Below are positions 41,565 to 49,631 of a stretch of DNA of 56,416 bases, piece by piece. The position numbers were made by a program, and so were the translations under genes. The notes under the pieces were generated by a model that was not told the origin of the DNA, searched no databases, and worked only from the letters and a program-made list of their open reading frames with translations. Numbering within the stretch: the stretch's first letter is position 1; the number at the start of each line of letters is the position of its first letter. Source of the stretch: an uncultured Oscillospiraceae bacterium (GTDB taxonomy: Bacteria > Bacillota > Clostridia > Oscillospirales > Oscillospiraceae); NCBI GenBank assembly GCA_934591815.1, contig CAKTPV010000015.1, positions 1-56,416 on the forward strand, in the 5' to 3' direction.

Positions 41565-41607
41565 GCCCATATGTGCCGCGTGTGCGGCAGGAGAGGAGGT
41601 GCGGCTC

Positions 41608-42867
41608 ATGCGTCCGCTGGCAGACGAAATACGGCCCCAGACGCTGGACGAGGTGGCCGGACAGAAGCACCTGTTGGGCGAGGGCGCGCTGCTGCGCCGC
41701 CTGATCGAGAACGGCACGGACACCAACCTCATTTTCTACGGGCCCTCCGGCACCGGCAAGACCACCGTAGCCAATATCATCGCCAAGCAGGCGAAAAAGA
41801 CACTGTACTACCTGAACGCCACCACCGCGTCCCTGCAGGATGTGAAGAATGTCATCGGCGACGTGGGTACGATGCTGGCGCCCAACGGCGTGCTGCTGTA
41901 TCTGGACGAGATCCAGTACTTCAACAAGAAGCAGCAGCAGAGCCTGCTGGAATTTCTGGAGAACGGTAAGATCACCATGATCGCCTCCACCACGGAGAAT
42001 CCGTATTTCTACATCTACAACGCGCTGCTGTCCCGCAGCACCGTGTTCGAATTCAAGCCCCTGACGGTGGAGGAGACCATCCCCGCCGTGGAGCGTGCGC
42101 TGTCTATCGAAAAGGCGCGCAGCCCGCTGCCCTTCACTTGGGAGGACGATGTGCCACGCACCGTGGCCAGCGGCTGCGGCGGCGATGTGCGCAAGGCCGT
42201 CAACGCCGTGGAGTTGCTGTACCGCTCGGCAAAGCCTGCTGACGGCACGCTGCGGGTGACAAGAGATGACGCTTTGCAGCTCAGCCAATACAGCGCCATG
42301 CGCTACGACAGGGAGGGCGATGACCACTACGATCTGCTGTCGGCGCTGCAAAAGTCCATCCGCGGCTCTGACCCGGATGCGGCGGTGTACTATCTGGGAC
42401 GGCTGCTGGTGGCGGGCGACCTGCTCTCCCCCTGCCGCCGGCTGCTGGTCATTGCGGCGGAGGATATCGGCCTCGCCTACCCGCAGGGCATCGTGGTCAC
42501 AAAGGCCTGCGTGGACGCGGCCTTGCAGTTGGGTCTGCCGGAGGCGCGGCTTCCGCTGGCGGAGGCTGCTGTGCTGCTGGCTACCGCACCCAAATCCAAC
42601 AGCGCCCACAACGCTATCATCGCCGCCATGGAGGATATCCAGCGCGGCGCGGTGGGGGACATCCCCCGCCATCTGAAAAACGTACATGCCGACAGCGCCG
42701 GCACCGCCAAGGCGGCGGCCTACAAGTATCCCCACGTCTACCCCAACCACTATGTAAAGCAGAGGTACTTGCCGGAGTCGCTGGGTGACAGAACGTATTA
42801 CGAGTACGGCCCCAACAAGACGGAGCAGGCCGCCAAGCGTTATTGGGACGACATCAAGGGGACATGA
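41608..42867 (+). CDS. rarA: Replication-associated recombination protein A (AAA ATPase)
   Basis: A 419-residue AAA+ protein related to clamp loaders that acts at stalled forks. It begins RPLADEIRPQTLDEVAGQKHLLGEG, split by family-typical residues. Walker A is FYGPSGTGKTT, Walker B LLYLDEIQYFNKKQQ, and sensor 2 lies in GGDVRKAVN. The C-terminal tetramerisation domain contains ARLPLAEAAVLLATAPKSN. GAGAGGAGGT precedes ATG 41608. It is the first gene of a run with three tiny genes. Confidence 0.95.
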   Translation: MRPLADEIRPQTLDEVAGQKHLLGEGALLRRLIENGTDTNLIFYGPSGTGKTTVANIIAKQAKKTLYYLNATTASLQDVKNVIGDVGTMLAPNGVLLYLDEIQYFNKKQQQSLLEFLENGKITMIASTTENPYFYIYNALLSRSTVFEFKPLTVEETIPAVERALSIEKARSPLPFTWEDDVPRTVASGCGGDVRKAVNAVELLYRSAKPADGTLRVTRDDALQLSQYSAMRYDREGDDHYDLLSALQKSIRGSDPDAAVYYLGRLLVAGDLLSPCRRLLVIAAEDIGLAYPQGIVVTKACVDAALQLGLPEARLPLAEAAVLLATAPKSNSAHNAIIAAMEDIQRGAVGDIPRHLKNVHADSAGTAKAAAYKYPHVYPNHYVKQRYLPESLGDRTYYEYGPNKTEQAAKRYWDDIKGT

Positions 42868-42869
42868 GC

Positions 42870-43061
42870 ATGGAGCTGCATCTGAACGATATTCTCGAAC
42901 TGAAAAAAGACCATCCCTGCGGCAGCCGCCGCTGGCAGGTGCTGCGGGTGGGGATGGATATCAAGCTGCGCTGTCTGGGCTGCGGCCATGAGGTCATGCA
43001 GCCCCGCCGTAAGGTGGAGAAGATGATCAAGCGCATTATACCGAAGGAGGAACTGGAATGA
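42870..43061 (+). CDS. DUF951 family small protein
   Basis: A 63-residue protein of the DUF951 family. KKDHPCGSRRWQVLRVGMDI is the core motif and RCLGCGHEVMQPRR supplies the paired cysteines, suggesting a small metal-binding beta domain. ATG 42870 has AAGGGG 8 nt upstream; the in-frame ATG at 42864 overlaps the rarA stop. The function is unknown; the family is widespread in Bacillota. Confidence 0.9.
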   Translation: MELHLNDILELKKDHPCGSRRWQVLRVGMDIKLRCLGCGHEVMQPRRKVEKMIKRIIPKEELE

Positions 43062-43156
43062 GACCGAAATGGGTACGCTACATGGCCATGGGCATTGCAC
43101 TGCTGCTGGCTGTGGTCATGCTGGTATCGCTGGTGCTGCCGTACATCGGACTGTGA
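43058..43156 (+). CDS. 32-residue single-span membrane protein
   Basis: MRPKWVRYMAMGIALLLAVV starts a 32-residue peptide that is nearly all one membrane helix after a basic N-terminus. GAAGGAGGAAC sits at ideal distance before ATG 43058, and the ATG overlaps the DUF951 stop (ATGA). Similar basic-plus-helix micro-proteins sit beside DUF951 genes in other Bacillota as far as I recall, but I cannot name it. Confidence 0.65.
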   Translation: MRPKWVRYMAMGIALLLAVVMLVSLVLPYIGL

Positions 43157-43163
43157 GGCGGCC

Positions 43164-43454
43164 ATGAAGCACTGCATTCTTGCCAAATACCGGGCGGAGG
43201 TCTATCCCCGCCGGGAGGCGATGCTGCCCCGTATCCGGGAGATCTTCGCCCCGCTTACGGATCTGCCGGGTATCCACGGTGTCCGCGTCTACCCCAACTG
43301 CGTGGCGCGGGACAACCGGTACGATGTGCTGATCGTGCTGGACATGGAGCGGGACGTACTGCCGCTATACGACACCTCTGCGCCGCATCACCTCTGGAAA
43401 GAGGAGTTCGGCCCGCTGCTGGCGCAAAAGGCGATTTTTGATTTTGAAGCGTGA
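43164..43454 (+). CDS. Dabb-like (stress-responsive alpha/beta barrel) domain protein
   Basis: A 96-residue protein. Its order of strands, with MKHCILAKYRAEVY at the start, HGVRVYPNCVARDNRYDVLI in the middle and AIFDFE at the end, resembles Dabb dimeric alpha/beta-barrel proteins. Members of this fold are small oxygenases, cyclases or stress proteins, so no reaction is assigned. ATG 43164 lies 7 bp after the 32-residue gene. A terminator follows, closing the rarA transcript. Confidence 0.6.
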   Translation: MKHCILAKYRAEVYPRREAMLPRIREIFAPLTDLPGIHGVRVYPNCVARDNRYDVLIVLDMERDVLPLYDTSAPHHLWKEEFGPLLAQKAIFDFEA

Positions 43455-43455
43455 A

Positions 43456-43488
43456 CAAAAGCTCTCCGGCATAACCGGAGAGCTTTTG
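43456..43488 (+). terminator. Rho-independent terminator of the rarA operon
   Basis: A 14-bp stem (43456-43469 with 43475-43488) containing AAAAGCTCTCCGG and its complement, ending in TTTT. Confidence 0.9.
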
Positions 43489-43539
43489 CACATCAACCTC
43501 GGGGGAAAGGCTCGTCCTTTTCCCGGAGGCTTTCTTTTT

Positions 43540-43572
43540 CTGACGGTTTTCTTTGCCGCCGTGTCCTATAAT
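43540..43572 (+). promoter_or_regulatory. Possible spoIIG-type promoter with long spacer
   Basis: A consensus TATAAT (43567-43572) lies 21 bp after CTGACG (43540-43545), which resembles TTGACA. Bacillus subtilis spoIIG is known for a 22-bp spacer that needs Spo0A~P. A clear 0A box (TGTCGAA) is not seen, so the call is tentative. Confidence 0.45.
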
Positions 43573-43592
43573 GGACGGGCGAGGTGAGAGCG

Positions 43593-44516
43593 ATGGTGGT
43601 GTATCTGGATCGGGTATTCCTGCTGAACCTGCTGCTGGACTACCTGCTTTTGCTGGCAGCGGCACAGCTGTCGGGTCGGACGCTTCACCGTCTGCGGCTG
43701 CTGCTGTGTGCCGCTGGAGGCGGCGTCTACGCGGCGGTGACGTTCCTGCCGGGCTGCGGATTTCTGCGCAGTGCGGTGTGCCAGCTCGCAGCCGGAAGCA
43801 TCATGGCGCTGTGCGCCTACAACGGAAGGCGGCGTCCGACGCTGCTTTTCCTGCTGTTGTCCGGAGGCCTGGCGGGGTTTGTGCTGGCACTGGGACTGTG
43901 GGCCGGATCGCCCACCGGGCTGCTGCACCGGCTCTACCGGGGTGAAGTAAGCTGGCTGCTGCTCATCGGCTCGGCACTGGTATTCTATTTTCTGCTGCGT
44001 CTGCTGCTGGGGCAGGGCGCACGCCATGGGGGAGGAGAGTTATTGAAGATCACCATATCCGTCTGCGGACGGAAGCAGACCGTCACGGCGCTGCACGACA
44101 CCGGAAACACCCTGCGGGATCCGGTATCGGGCCGTCCGGCACTGGTGCTGGAGCGCGGCGCGGCGGAGGAGCTATGGCCGCCGGCAGTGGCGGCGGTATT
44201 GGCCTCCGGGTTGCCGCCGGAGGAAAAAATGGCGCGGCTCCACCGGCAGGGGGCGGGCATTCCCTTTTCGCTGCTGCCCTTTCGCAGCGTAGGCACGCCG
44301 GCGGGACTGCTGCTGGCCGCCCGCAGCGACTACATAGAGATCAACGGCCGCCGCTATCCCCGGACGCCGGTGGCCCTGTCGGACTACCCCGTCAGCGATG
44401 GCGGCGGGTATCATGCCCTGTGGGGCGATCCGGAGGGGAAGGAGGTGAAGGGGTGTGCTGACAGCACTGCTGCACCGTCTGCGGACGTTTCTGCGCAGAC
44501 TCCGCAGGCCGGATAA
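43593..44516 (+). CDS. spoIIGA: Sporulation sigma-E factor processing peptidase SpoIIGA
   Basis: A 307-residue membrane aspartic protease that activates pro-SigE. Five hydrophobic segments cover about residues 5-140; the cytoplasmic protease domain follows with the catalytic Asp169 in [16 protein letters not shown] 43593 has GCGAGG upstream. The C-terminus runs 62 bp into sigE, so the two proteins are made from overlapping frames. This overlap is longer than the usual few bases and would couple their translation. Confidence 0.94.
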   Translation: MVVYLDRVFLLNLLLDYLLLLAAAQLSGRTLHRLRLLLCAAGGGVYAAVTFLPGCGFLRSAVCQLAAGSIMALCAYNGRRRPTLLFLLLSGGLAGFVLALGLWAGSPTGLLHRLYRGEVSWLLLIGSALVFYFLLRLLLGQGARHGGGELLKITISVCGRKQTVTALHDTGNTLRDPVSGRPALVLERGAAEELWPPAVAAVLASGLPPEEKMARLHRQGAGIPFSLLPFRSVGTPAGLLLAARSDYIEINGRRYPRTPVALSDYPVSDGGGYHALWGDPEGKEVKGCADSTAAPSADVSAQTPQAG

Positions 44517-45162
44517 GGTCATGTATATCGGCGGCAGCGACACCCTGCCGCCGCCGCTGCCCCGGGATGAGGAGGCGGCGCTGCTGGCCCGGCTGGACGG
44601 AGGCGAGTTGCCGGTGCGGCAGACCCTCATCGAGCGGAATCTGCGGCTGGTGGTGTACATTGCCCGCCGCTTTGAGAACACCGGCATCAATATTGAGGAC
44701 TTGATCTCCATCGGCACCATCGGGTTAATCAAGGCCATCAACACGTTTCGCACCGATAAAAACATCAAGCTGGCCACCTACGCCTCTCGCTGTATCGAAA
44801 ATGAGATCCTCATGTACCTGCGGAAAAACAGCGGCAGCCGCGTGGAGGTCAGCTTCGACGAGCCACTGAACACCGATTGGGACGGCAAGGAGCTGCTGCT
44901 CAGCGATGTGCTGGGTACCGACAGCGACGTGGTCATGCGTCCTATCGAGGCGGACGCAGACCGCCAGATGCTGGCGGAGGCGGTGGCAAAGCTGAGCCCC
45001 CGCGAGCGGGACATCATCACCATGCGCTTTGGACTGGGCGGCGGCAGAGAGCTGACCCAGAAGGAGGTGGCAGACCGGCTGGGCATCTCCCAGTCCTACA
45101 TCTCCCGGCTGGAAAAGCGCATCATCCTGCGGCTCCGCAGGGAGATCCTGCGCATGAGTTAA
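44455..45162 (+). CDS. sigE: RNA polymerase sporulation sigma factor SigE
   Basis: A 235-residue sigma-70 family factor for the mother cell. The basic amphipathic pro-sequence (about residues 1-25, [18 protein letters not shown]) is removed by SpoIIGA before the [12 protein letters not shown] segment. Region 2 is [20 protein letters not shown] and [16 protein letters not shown]; region 4 ends with [14 protein letters not shown]. The start is GTG 44455 with GGAGGT 8 nt upstream. sigG, often next in line, is absent here. Confidence 0.96.
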   Translation: MLTALLHRLRTFLRRLRRPDKVMYIGGSDTLPPPLPRDEEAALLARLDGGELPVRQTLIERNLRLVVYIARRFENTGINIEDLISIGTIGLIKAINTFRTDKNIKLATYASRCIENEILMYLRKNSGSRVEVSFDEPLNTDWDGKELLLSDVLGTDSDVVMRPIEADADRQMLAEAVAKLSPRERDIITMRFGLGGGRELTQKEVADRLGISQSYISRLEKRIILRLRREILRMS

Positions 45163-45199
45163 AAAAAGGCTGTGAAGGCGATAGCCTTCACAGTCTTTT
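45163..45199. terminator. Terminator between sigE and XRE regulator
   Basis: CTGTGAAGGC (45170-45179), a GATA loop and GCCTTCACAG (45184-45193), with flanking A-run and TCTTTT. Confidence 0.85.
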
Positions 45200-45208
45200 G
45201 CTGTTAAC

Positions 45209-45940
45209 TTATTGCAGGAACAGAGAGGCGGGACGGTTGATGACCATCATGTTGTAGTACCGCAGCAGATGGTAGTCGTCCTTGTCCAGCTTGATGGTGT
45301 TCATCAGCCGCTCTGTTTCATCCAGCGGCTCCTTGGAGATCAGCGCCTTCAGCGCGATGGGGGCGAAGAAGGGGGTGGAGCCAATGCCGGAGACCAGTCC
45401 GATGGCCGGTGTGCGGTTGGACATGGGGTTGAGCATGCAGATATACATTTTCTCCGCCTCGTTGATCTGGTTGGTCATCACCATGTGGGTGATGGTGTCG
45501 TAGGCCTTCATCTCGCCGGTAAAGAGATGCTGGCAGCGATCCGGCTCGGTGAAGGAGGCAACACCCAGATACAGCGTGACCTCGATGGTCTCCCGATCCG
45601 CGGCGCGGGAGAAGCGCAGCAGGGAGCGCACCATCTGCCGCACACGCCCGTCGTAGTAGTACATATAGGCCAGCGACTGATTGAAGTAGTTGTTCTTGGG
45701 CAGGGAGGTATCCTGATGGAATACCGGCGGCTGGTAGTCGATAAAGCACTTGAGATCGATCTCCAGCGCCTGCGCAATGTCGTAGAGCGTCTCGATGTCG
45801 ATGGTGATGGCGCCGTTCTCGTACTTGGACAGGGTGGCCTTGCTCTTGTTGATCATAGCGGAGAACTGCTCGATGGTATAGCCTCTGCTCTTTCGATATT
45901 TTTTGATACGCTGCCCCACAAAGTAAGAAAAAGAACTCAT
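45209..45940 (-). CDS. XRE-family helix-turn-helix regulator with uncharacterised C-terminal domain
   Basis: A 243-residue regulator. The N-terminal HTH spans about residues 8-65 (VGQRIKKYRKSRGYTIEQFS, SKATLSKYENG). The remaining ~175 residues form a mostly helical domain with a run of Tyr/Phe (YFNQSLAYMYYYDGRVRQM); its family is not recognised, but it may sense a ligand or a partner. GGAGGTGACG precedes ATG 45940. Its promoter contains a dyad operator, which points to autoregulation. Confidence 0.88.
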   Translation of the reverse strand: MSSFSYFVGQRIKKYRKSRGYTIEQFSAMINKSKATLSKYENGAITIDIETLYDIAQALEIDLKCFIDYQPPVFHQDTSLPKNNYFNQSLAYMYYYDGRVRQMVRSLLRFSRAADRETIEVTLYLGVASFTEPDRCQHLFTGEMKAYDTITHMVMTNQINEAEKMYICMLNPMSNRTPAIGLVSGIGSTPFFAPIALKALISKEPLDETERLMNTIKLDKDDYHLLRYYNMMVINRPASLFLQ

Positions 45941-45966
45941 TTGCGTCACCTCCTGCTCACAGTGCA

Positions 45967-45995
45967 ATCATACCAAACATTTGGTAGGAAGTCAA
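45967..45995 (-). promoter_or_regulatory. SigA promoter for XRE regulator
   Basis: On the minus strand, TTGACT (plus 45990-45995), a 17-bp spacer and TATGAT (plus 45967-45972). Confidence 0.8.
45971..45986. promoter_or_regulatory. Dyad operator in XRE promoter
   Basis: TACCAAA-CA-TTTGGTA, two perfect 7-bp arms with a 2-bp centre. It covers the spacer and touches the -10 of the XRE promoter, so a bound dimer would block its own transcription. A second looser repeat, GTTTC...GAAAC, lies just upstream near 46003-46019. Confidence 0.65.
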
Positions 45996-46157
45996 CAATT
46001 AGTTTCGGAGAATGAAACAAGTTTTCCTTGTGTTTTCGCACAAATAAACGATGAGGAGGGGGGATTGTATTGCGGCAAGCCGGCGCAGGAGTCCGCCCCC
46101 TAAAAACGGTGCGATATGCATGGTGCGGAGAACCGCCCTGAAACATCACCAGCGAAA

Positions 46158-46187
46158 AGAAGTCCGACCCATATGGGTCGGACTTCT
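46158..46187. terminator. Perfect 30-bp palindrome, terminator of the ferredoxin oxidoreductase operon
   Basis: A 15-bp arm reading AGAAGTCCGACCCAT is followed directly by its exact reverse complement. On the minus strand a TTTT run follows. It lies 24 bp past the last gene of the minus-strand operon. Confidence 0.75.
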
Positions 46188-46211
46188 CTGTTCCAATGTA
46201 GGGGAGAGGCC

Positions 46212-46748
46212 TTACTTGGCGGCTTCCATGCCGGCCAGCAGAGCCTTCTTGTTGCCCTCCAGGAAGCGGGCCTTCTTCTCGCCCAGCTCAATGCGGATGG
46301 CTTCCATCATGCTCTCCACAGAGGTGACGGGAGCCTTAGCCAGAGTGGAGCCGAGGATGGCCACGTTGGCGCCCTTGGGGTTGCCGATGGACTCGGCAAT
46401 GCCGTTGGCGTCGCAGTACACCACGGTGATGTCGTCACGGACAGCCTTGCGGTCGATGATGCTGCTGTTGATGACCAGCACGCCGCCGGGCTTCACGTGA
46501 TTCTCGAACTTGTCCAGAGAAGGACGGTTCATCGCAACGATCACGTCGGCCTTGTCCACCAGGGGGGAGGCAACGGGATCATCGGAAACGATGACGGAGC
46601 AGTTGGCGGTACCGCCGCGCATCTCAGGGCCGTAGGAAGGCAGCCAGGAAACGTGCTTGCCATCCAGCATGCAGGCCATGGCCACGAACTTACCGATCAG
46701 GAGCATACCCTGACCGCCGAAACCGGCAAAAATGAAGGTTTTTTCCAT
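46212..46748 (-). CDS. 2-oxoacid:ferredoxin oxidoreductase, gamma subunit
   Basis: A 178-residue subunit of the KorC/PorG/VorC type. [17 protein letters not shown] is the nucleotide-like Gly-rich N-terminus, and [16 protein letters not shown] is family-typical. It completes the catalytic assembly with the alpha and beta subunits. It is the last gene of the operon, with its start one base after the beta stop. Confidence 0.93.
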   Translation of the reverse strand: MEKTFIFAGFGGQGMLLIGKFVAMACMLDGKHVSWLPSYGPEMRGGTANCSVIVSDDPVASPLVDKADVIVAMNRPSLDKFENHVKPGGVLVINSSIIDRKAVRDDITVVYCDANGIAESIGNPKGANVAILGSTLAKAPVTSVESMMEAIRIELGEKKARFLEGNKKALLAGMEAAK

Positions 46749-46749
46749 A

Positions 46750-47496
46750 TTACTCGGCCTCCTTGTCTTTGTACACGCCCAGCGGGTAATAGGGGATCAT
46801 GTTCTTCTCCAGCCAGTCCAGAGCCTCCACGGGAGACAGACCCCAGTTGGTGGGGCAGGTGGACAGCACTTCGATCATGCAGAAGCCCTTACCCTCCATC
46901 TGCAGGCGGAATGCCTTGGCGATGGCCTTCTTGGCCTTGGCGATGTTGGCGGTGTTGTTGACGGCCACGCGCTCGATGTAGTAGGAGCTGGGCACAGCGG
47001 CCAGCATCTCGCTCATCTTGATGGGCAGACCGCTCCAATCCTCGCTGCGGCCGGCGGGGCAGGTAGTAGCCTTCTGGCCGATCAGGGTGGTGGGAGCCAT
47101 CTGGCCGCCGGTCATGCCGTAAATGGCATTGTTGACGAAGATGGTGGTGATCTTCTCACCGCGGTGTGCGGCGTGAACGATCTCAGCGGTACCGATGGAG
47201 GCCAGGTCGCCGTCGCCCTGATAGGTGAACACCAGCGTGTCCTTGCCGACGGAGCGCTTGATACCGGTGGCCACAGCGGGAGCGCGGCCGTGGGCGGCCT
47301 CGTACATATCGCAGTTGAAGTAGTCATAGGCGAACACGGAGCAGCCCACGGGGGCGACGCCGATCACCTTGCCGTTCAGGTTCATCTCGTCGATGACCTC
47401 GGCCACCAGACGGTGGATGATACCGTGGTTGCAGCCGGGGCAATAATGGAACTGCTTGTCAGTGAGCAGCTTGGTCTTTTCGAACAGTACAGCCAT
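46750..47496 (-). CDS. 2-oxoacid:ferredoxin oxidoreductase, beta (thiamine diphosphate) subunit
   Basis: A 248-residue TPP-binding subunit. YCPGCNHG is the Fe-S/TPP region motif at the N-terminus, and the TPP-Mg site is YQGDGDLASIGT with the second half in FVNNAIYGMTGGQ. It decarboxylates the 2-oxoacid and passes electrons toward ferredoxin. The stop of the alpha gene lies one base upstream, giving tight coupling. Confidence 0.95.
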   Translation of the reverse strand: MAVLFEKTKLLTDKQFHYCPGCNHGIIHRLVAEVIDEMNLNGKVIGVAPVGCSVFAYDYFNCDMYEAAHGRAPAVATGIKRSVGKDTLVFTYQGDGDLASIGTAEIVHAAHRGEKITTIFVNNAIYGMTGGQMAPTTLIGQKATTCPAGRSEDWSGLPIKMSEMLAAVPSSYYIERVAVNNTANIAKAKKAIAKAFRLQMEGKGFCMIEVLSTCPTNWGLSPVEALDWLEKNMIPYYPLGVYKDKEAE

Positions 47497-47497
47497 C

Positions 47498-48577
47498 TTA
47501 TTTACCCTCCTTCATGCTCAGGATCTTGGCAACGATCTCGTCGGTAGAGGGCATCTGGCTGCCGCAATGACCGAAGAAGTCCACCGGCTTGGCGCCGTTG
47601 ATCGCCAGCTTCACGTCCTCCAGCATCTGGCCTTCGTTCAGCTCCACGTCCAGAACAGCCTTGACGCTGGGCTGGGTGCAGGCCTCGCGCACGGCATCGT
47701 AGGGGAACGGCCACACGGTGATGGGACGAACCAGACCCACGTTGATGCCCTGCTCCTTCAGCTGAGCGATGGCGCTCTTGGCCACGCGAGCCACGGTGCC
47801 GAAGGCGGTGATGATATAGTCGGCATTCTCGCAGTTGTAGCTCTCCCACATCTGCTCGTTGGCAACGACTTCCTTGTACATAGCCTGCAGCTCATCGTTG
47901 TGGACGGCCAGGCTCTCGGTGTCGATGTAGATGGAGTTGATGACGCCGCGCTTGGCGGGATCGTCACCGGGCTTCCAGCCGGTGCAGGCCCAGGGCTTCT
48001 TCTCCGGGTCGACCTTGTAGTCCACCATCTCGGGCAGCTCCACGGGCTCCATCATCTGGGCGATGATGCCGTCCGCCAGGAACAGCACGGGGATGCGGTA
48101 CTTCTCGGCCTTATCGTAGGCGATCATCATCAGGTCGATGGCCTCCTGCACGGAAGCGGGAGCGAAGGTCAGCAGGTGATAGTCACCGTTGCCGCCGCCC
48201 TTGACGCCCTGGAAATAGTCGCCCTGAGAGGCCTGAATGTTGCCCAGACCGGGGCCGCCGCGCATCACGTTGACGATGACGCAGGGGACCATGGCGCCCG
48301 CGCAGTAGGAAATACCTTCCTGCTTCAGGGACACGCCGGGGCTGGAAGAAGAGGTGATGACACGGGCGCCGGTGCCGCCGGCACCGTAGACCATGTTGAT
48401 GGCCGCGACCTCGGACTCGGCCTGCAGGAAGCAGCCGCCGACCTCGGGCATACGTGCGGACATGTATTCGGGGATCTCCGTCTGCGGAGTGATGGGGTAA
48501 CCGAAGAAATAGCGTGCGCCGGCACGAATGGCGGCTTCCGCAATAGCTTCGCTACCCTTCATAAGAGTCAAAGCCAT
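47498..48577 (-). CDS. vorB: 2-oxoacid:ferredoxin oxidoreductase, alpha subunit (VorB-like)
   Basis: A 359-residue subunit. GARYFFGYPITPQTEIPEYM and QAESEVAAINMVYGAGGTGAR (split by family-typical residues) form the active-site half, and the C-terminal domain carries GLVRPITVWPFPYDAV. The sequence resembles the subunit annotated as 3-methyl-2-oxobutanoate dehydrogenase VorB, so branched 2-oxoacids are likely substrates; 2-oxoglutarate is possible. AAGGAGGAAAAAAC precedes ATG 48577. Confidence 0.92.
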   Translation of the reverse strand: MALTLMKGSEAIAEAAIRAGARYFFGYPITPQTEIPEYMSARMPEVGGCFLQAESEVAAINMVYGAGGTGARVITSSSSPGVSLKQEGISYCAGAMVPCVIVNVMRGGPGLGNIQASQGDYFQGVKGGGNGDYHLLTFAPASVQEAIDLMMIAYDKAEKYRIPVLFLADGIIAQMMEPVELPEMVDYKVDPEKKPWACTGWKPGDDPAKRGVINSIYIDTESLAVHNDELQAMYKEVVANEQMWESYNCENADYIITAFGTVARVAKSAIAQLKEQGINVGLVRPITVWPFPYDAVREACTQPSVKAVLDVELNEGQMLEDVKLAINGAKPVDFFGHCGSQMPSTDEIVAKILSMKEGK

Positions 48578-48589
48578 GTTTTTTCCTCC

Positions 48590-48799
48590 TTAGTCTTTTT
48601 CAATACGGATTACCACATCAGGGCAGGTACGCGCACAGGAAGTACAGCCGATGCAGGCTTCCATGTTGATGACCTCCGCCGGATGATAGCCCTTAGCGTT
48701 GATGCGAGTCTTGGACAACTCAATGATGTGCTTGGGACAAGCTCTTGCGCACAGGCCGCAGCCCTTGCACAGGTTTTCGTCGATGGTAACTCTTACCAC
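48590..48799 (-). CDS. 2-oxoacid:ferredoxin oxidoreductase, delta subunit (2x[4Fe-4S] ferredoxin)
   Basis: A 69-residue ferredoxin-like subunit with two complete motifs, [13 protein letters not shown] and [13 protein letters not shown]. It relays electrons from the TPP site to external ferredoxin. Thirteen bases separate it from the alpha gene, which follows in the same operon. Confidence 0.95.
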   Translation of the reverse strand: MVRVTIDENLCKGCGLCARACPKHIIELSKTRINAKGYHPAEVINMEACIGCTSCARTCPDVVIRIEKD

Positions 48800-48874
48800 T
48801 CTCTACACCTCTTTTCCTCAAATTCCTCTTGCTGTTTGTATCTACTACCCCCGAAAAGGGGAGGTATGCGGGGT

Positions 48875-49612
48875 TTAATACATATCCTTGTGCGGATTCT
48901 TGGTGTTCAGTCCATACTCGATGTAGGAATCCCAGTCGCGGTGCATATACACGTCGATGGCCACGGGCTTTCCCACATACTTCGGGTCCGGGTCACGGGC
49001 CAGAAATGCATCGAGGATATCCTTCTTACCGGTGGTGTACGCCACGGGGATACCGGTGAGATCCACCACCTGCCGCAGCAGCTCATAGCCGTCCCACAGA
49101 TCGTCCGCACTGGTCATGGTGGACAGGTTGGTATTGTTGATCATACCGGTGATCTGCAATCTGGCATGGGTCTGCATCCCCTCCTGCAGCCGGTGGATCT
49201 TCTCCACCGTGCTGGCAAGAGGGCGACGAATATTTACAACGTTCAGCACTTCCAGAGCACCGGGCTCCAGTGCCATAAAGTCCCGATGGTAGCGGCCCAG
49301 CGCCGTGGCGCCTACATCATCGCCGCCCACATCGAAAATGACCGTATCCCAATCCAGTACAAAGGCGGACGACACCTCGGCGGGAAGGGAGAGCGTCTCA
49401 ATACCGGAGCAGGCGAAGTTGGGGGAGACCAGCCGGATCTCCTTCTGTTCCACCATCTTGCCCCGCTCGGTCAGTCGGAAGTAGGTATTCACCATATCCA
49501 GATCCAGCAGCTCCGTTCTGTCGCCGCGGGCCGCTGCCTGCATGGCGAAGTTCAGAGCCAGCTCGCTCTTGCCGCTGCCGTAGTTGCCGATGAGCACTTT
49601 GACGTCTTTCAT
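48875..49612 (-). CDS. P-loop ATP-binding protein associated with ferredoxin oxidoreductase
   Basis: A 245-residue NTPase. Walker A is LIGNYGSGKSELALNFA near residue 8, and VIFDVGGDDVGATALGRY supplies the Walker B/switch region as in ParA/MinD-like ATPases. The rest (NVVNIRRPLASTVEKI, TGMINNTNLST) matches that fold. The gene lies between the aminotransferase and the ferredoxin subunit. Such a neighbour is seen beside related clusters, suggesting a role in cofactor loading or assembly (inference). No membrane segment is present. Confidence 0.85.
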   Translation of the reverse strand: MKDVKVLIGNYGSGKSELALNFAMQAAARGDRTELLDLDMVNTYFRLTERGKMVEQKEIRLVSPNFACSGIETLSLPAEVSSAFVLDWDTVIFDVGGDDVGATALGRYHRDFMALEPGALEVLNVVNIRRPLASTVEKIHRLQEGMQTHARLQITGMINNTNLSTMTSADDLWDGYELLRQVVDLTGIPVAYTTGKKDILDAFLARDPDPKYVGKPVAIDVYMHRDWDSYIEYGLNTKNPHKDMY

Positions 49613-49631
49613 GGATGCTGTGTCTCCTTGT

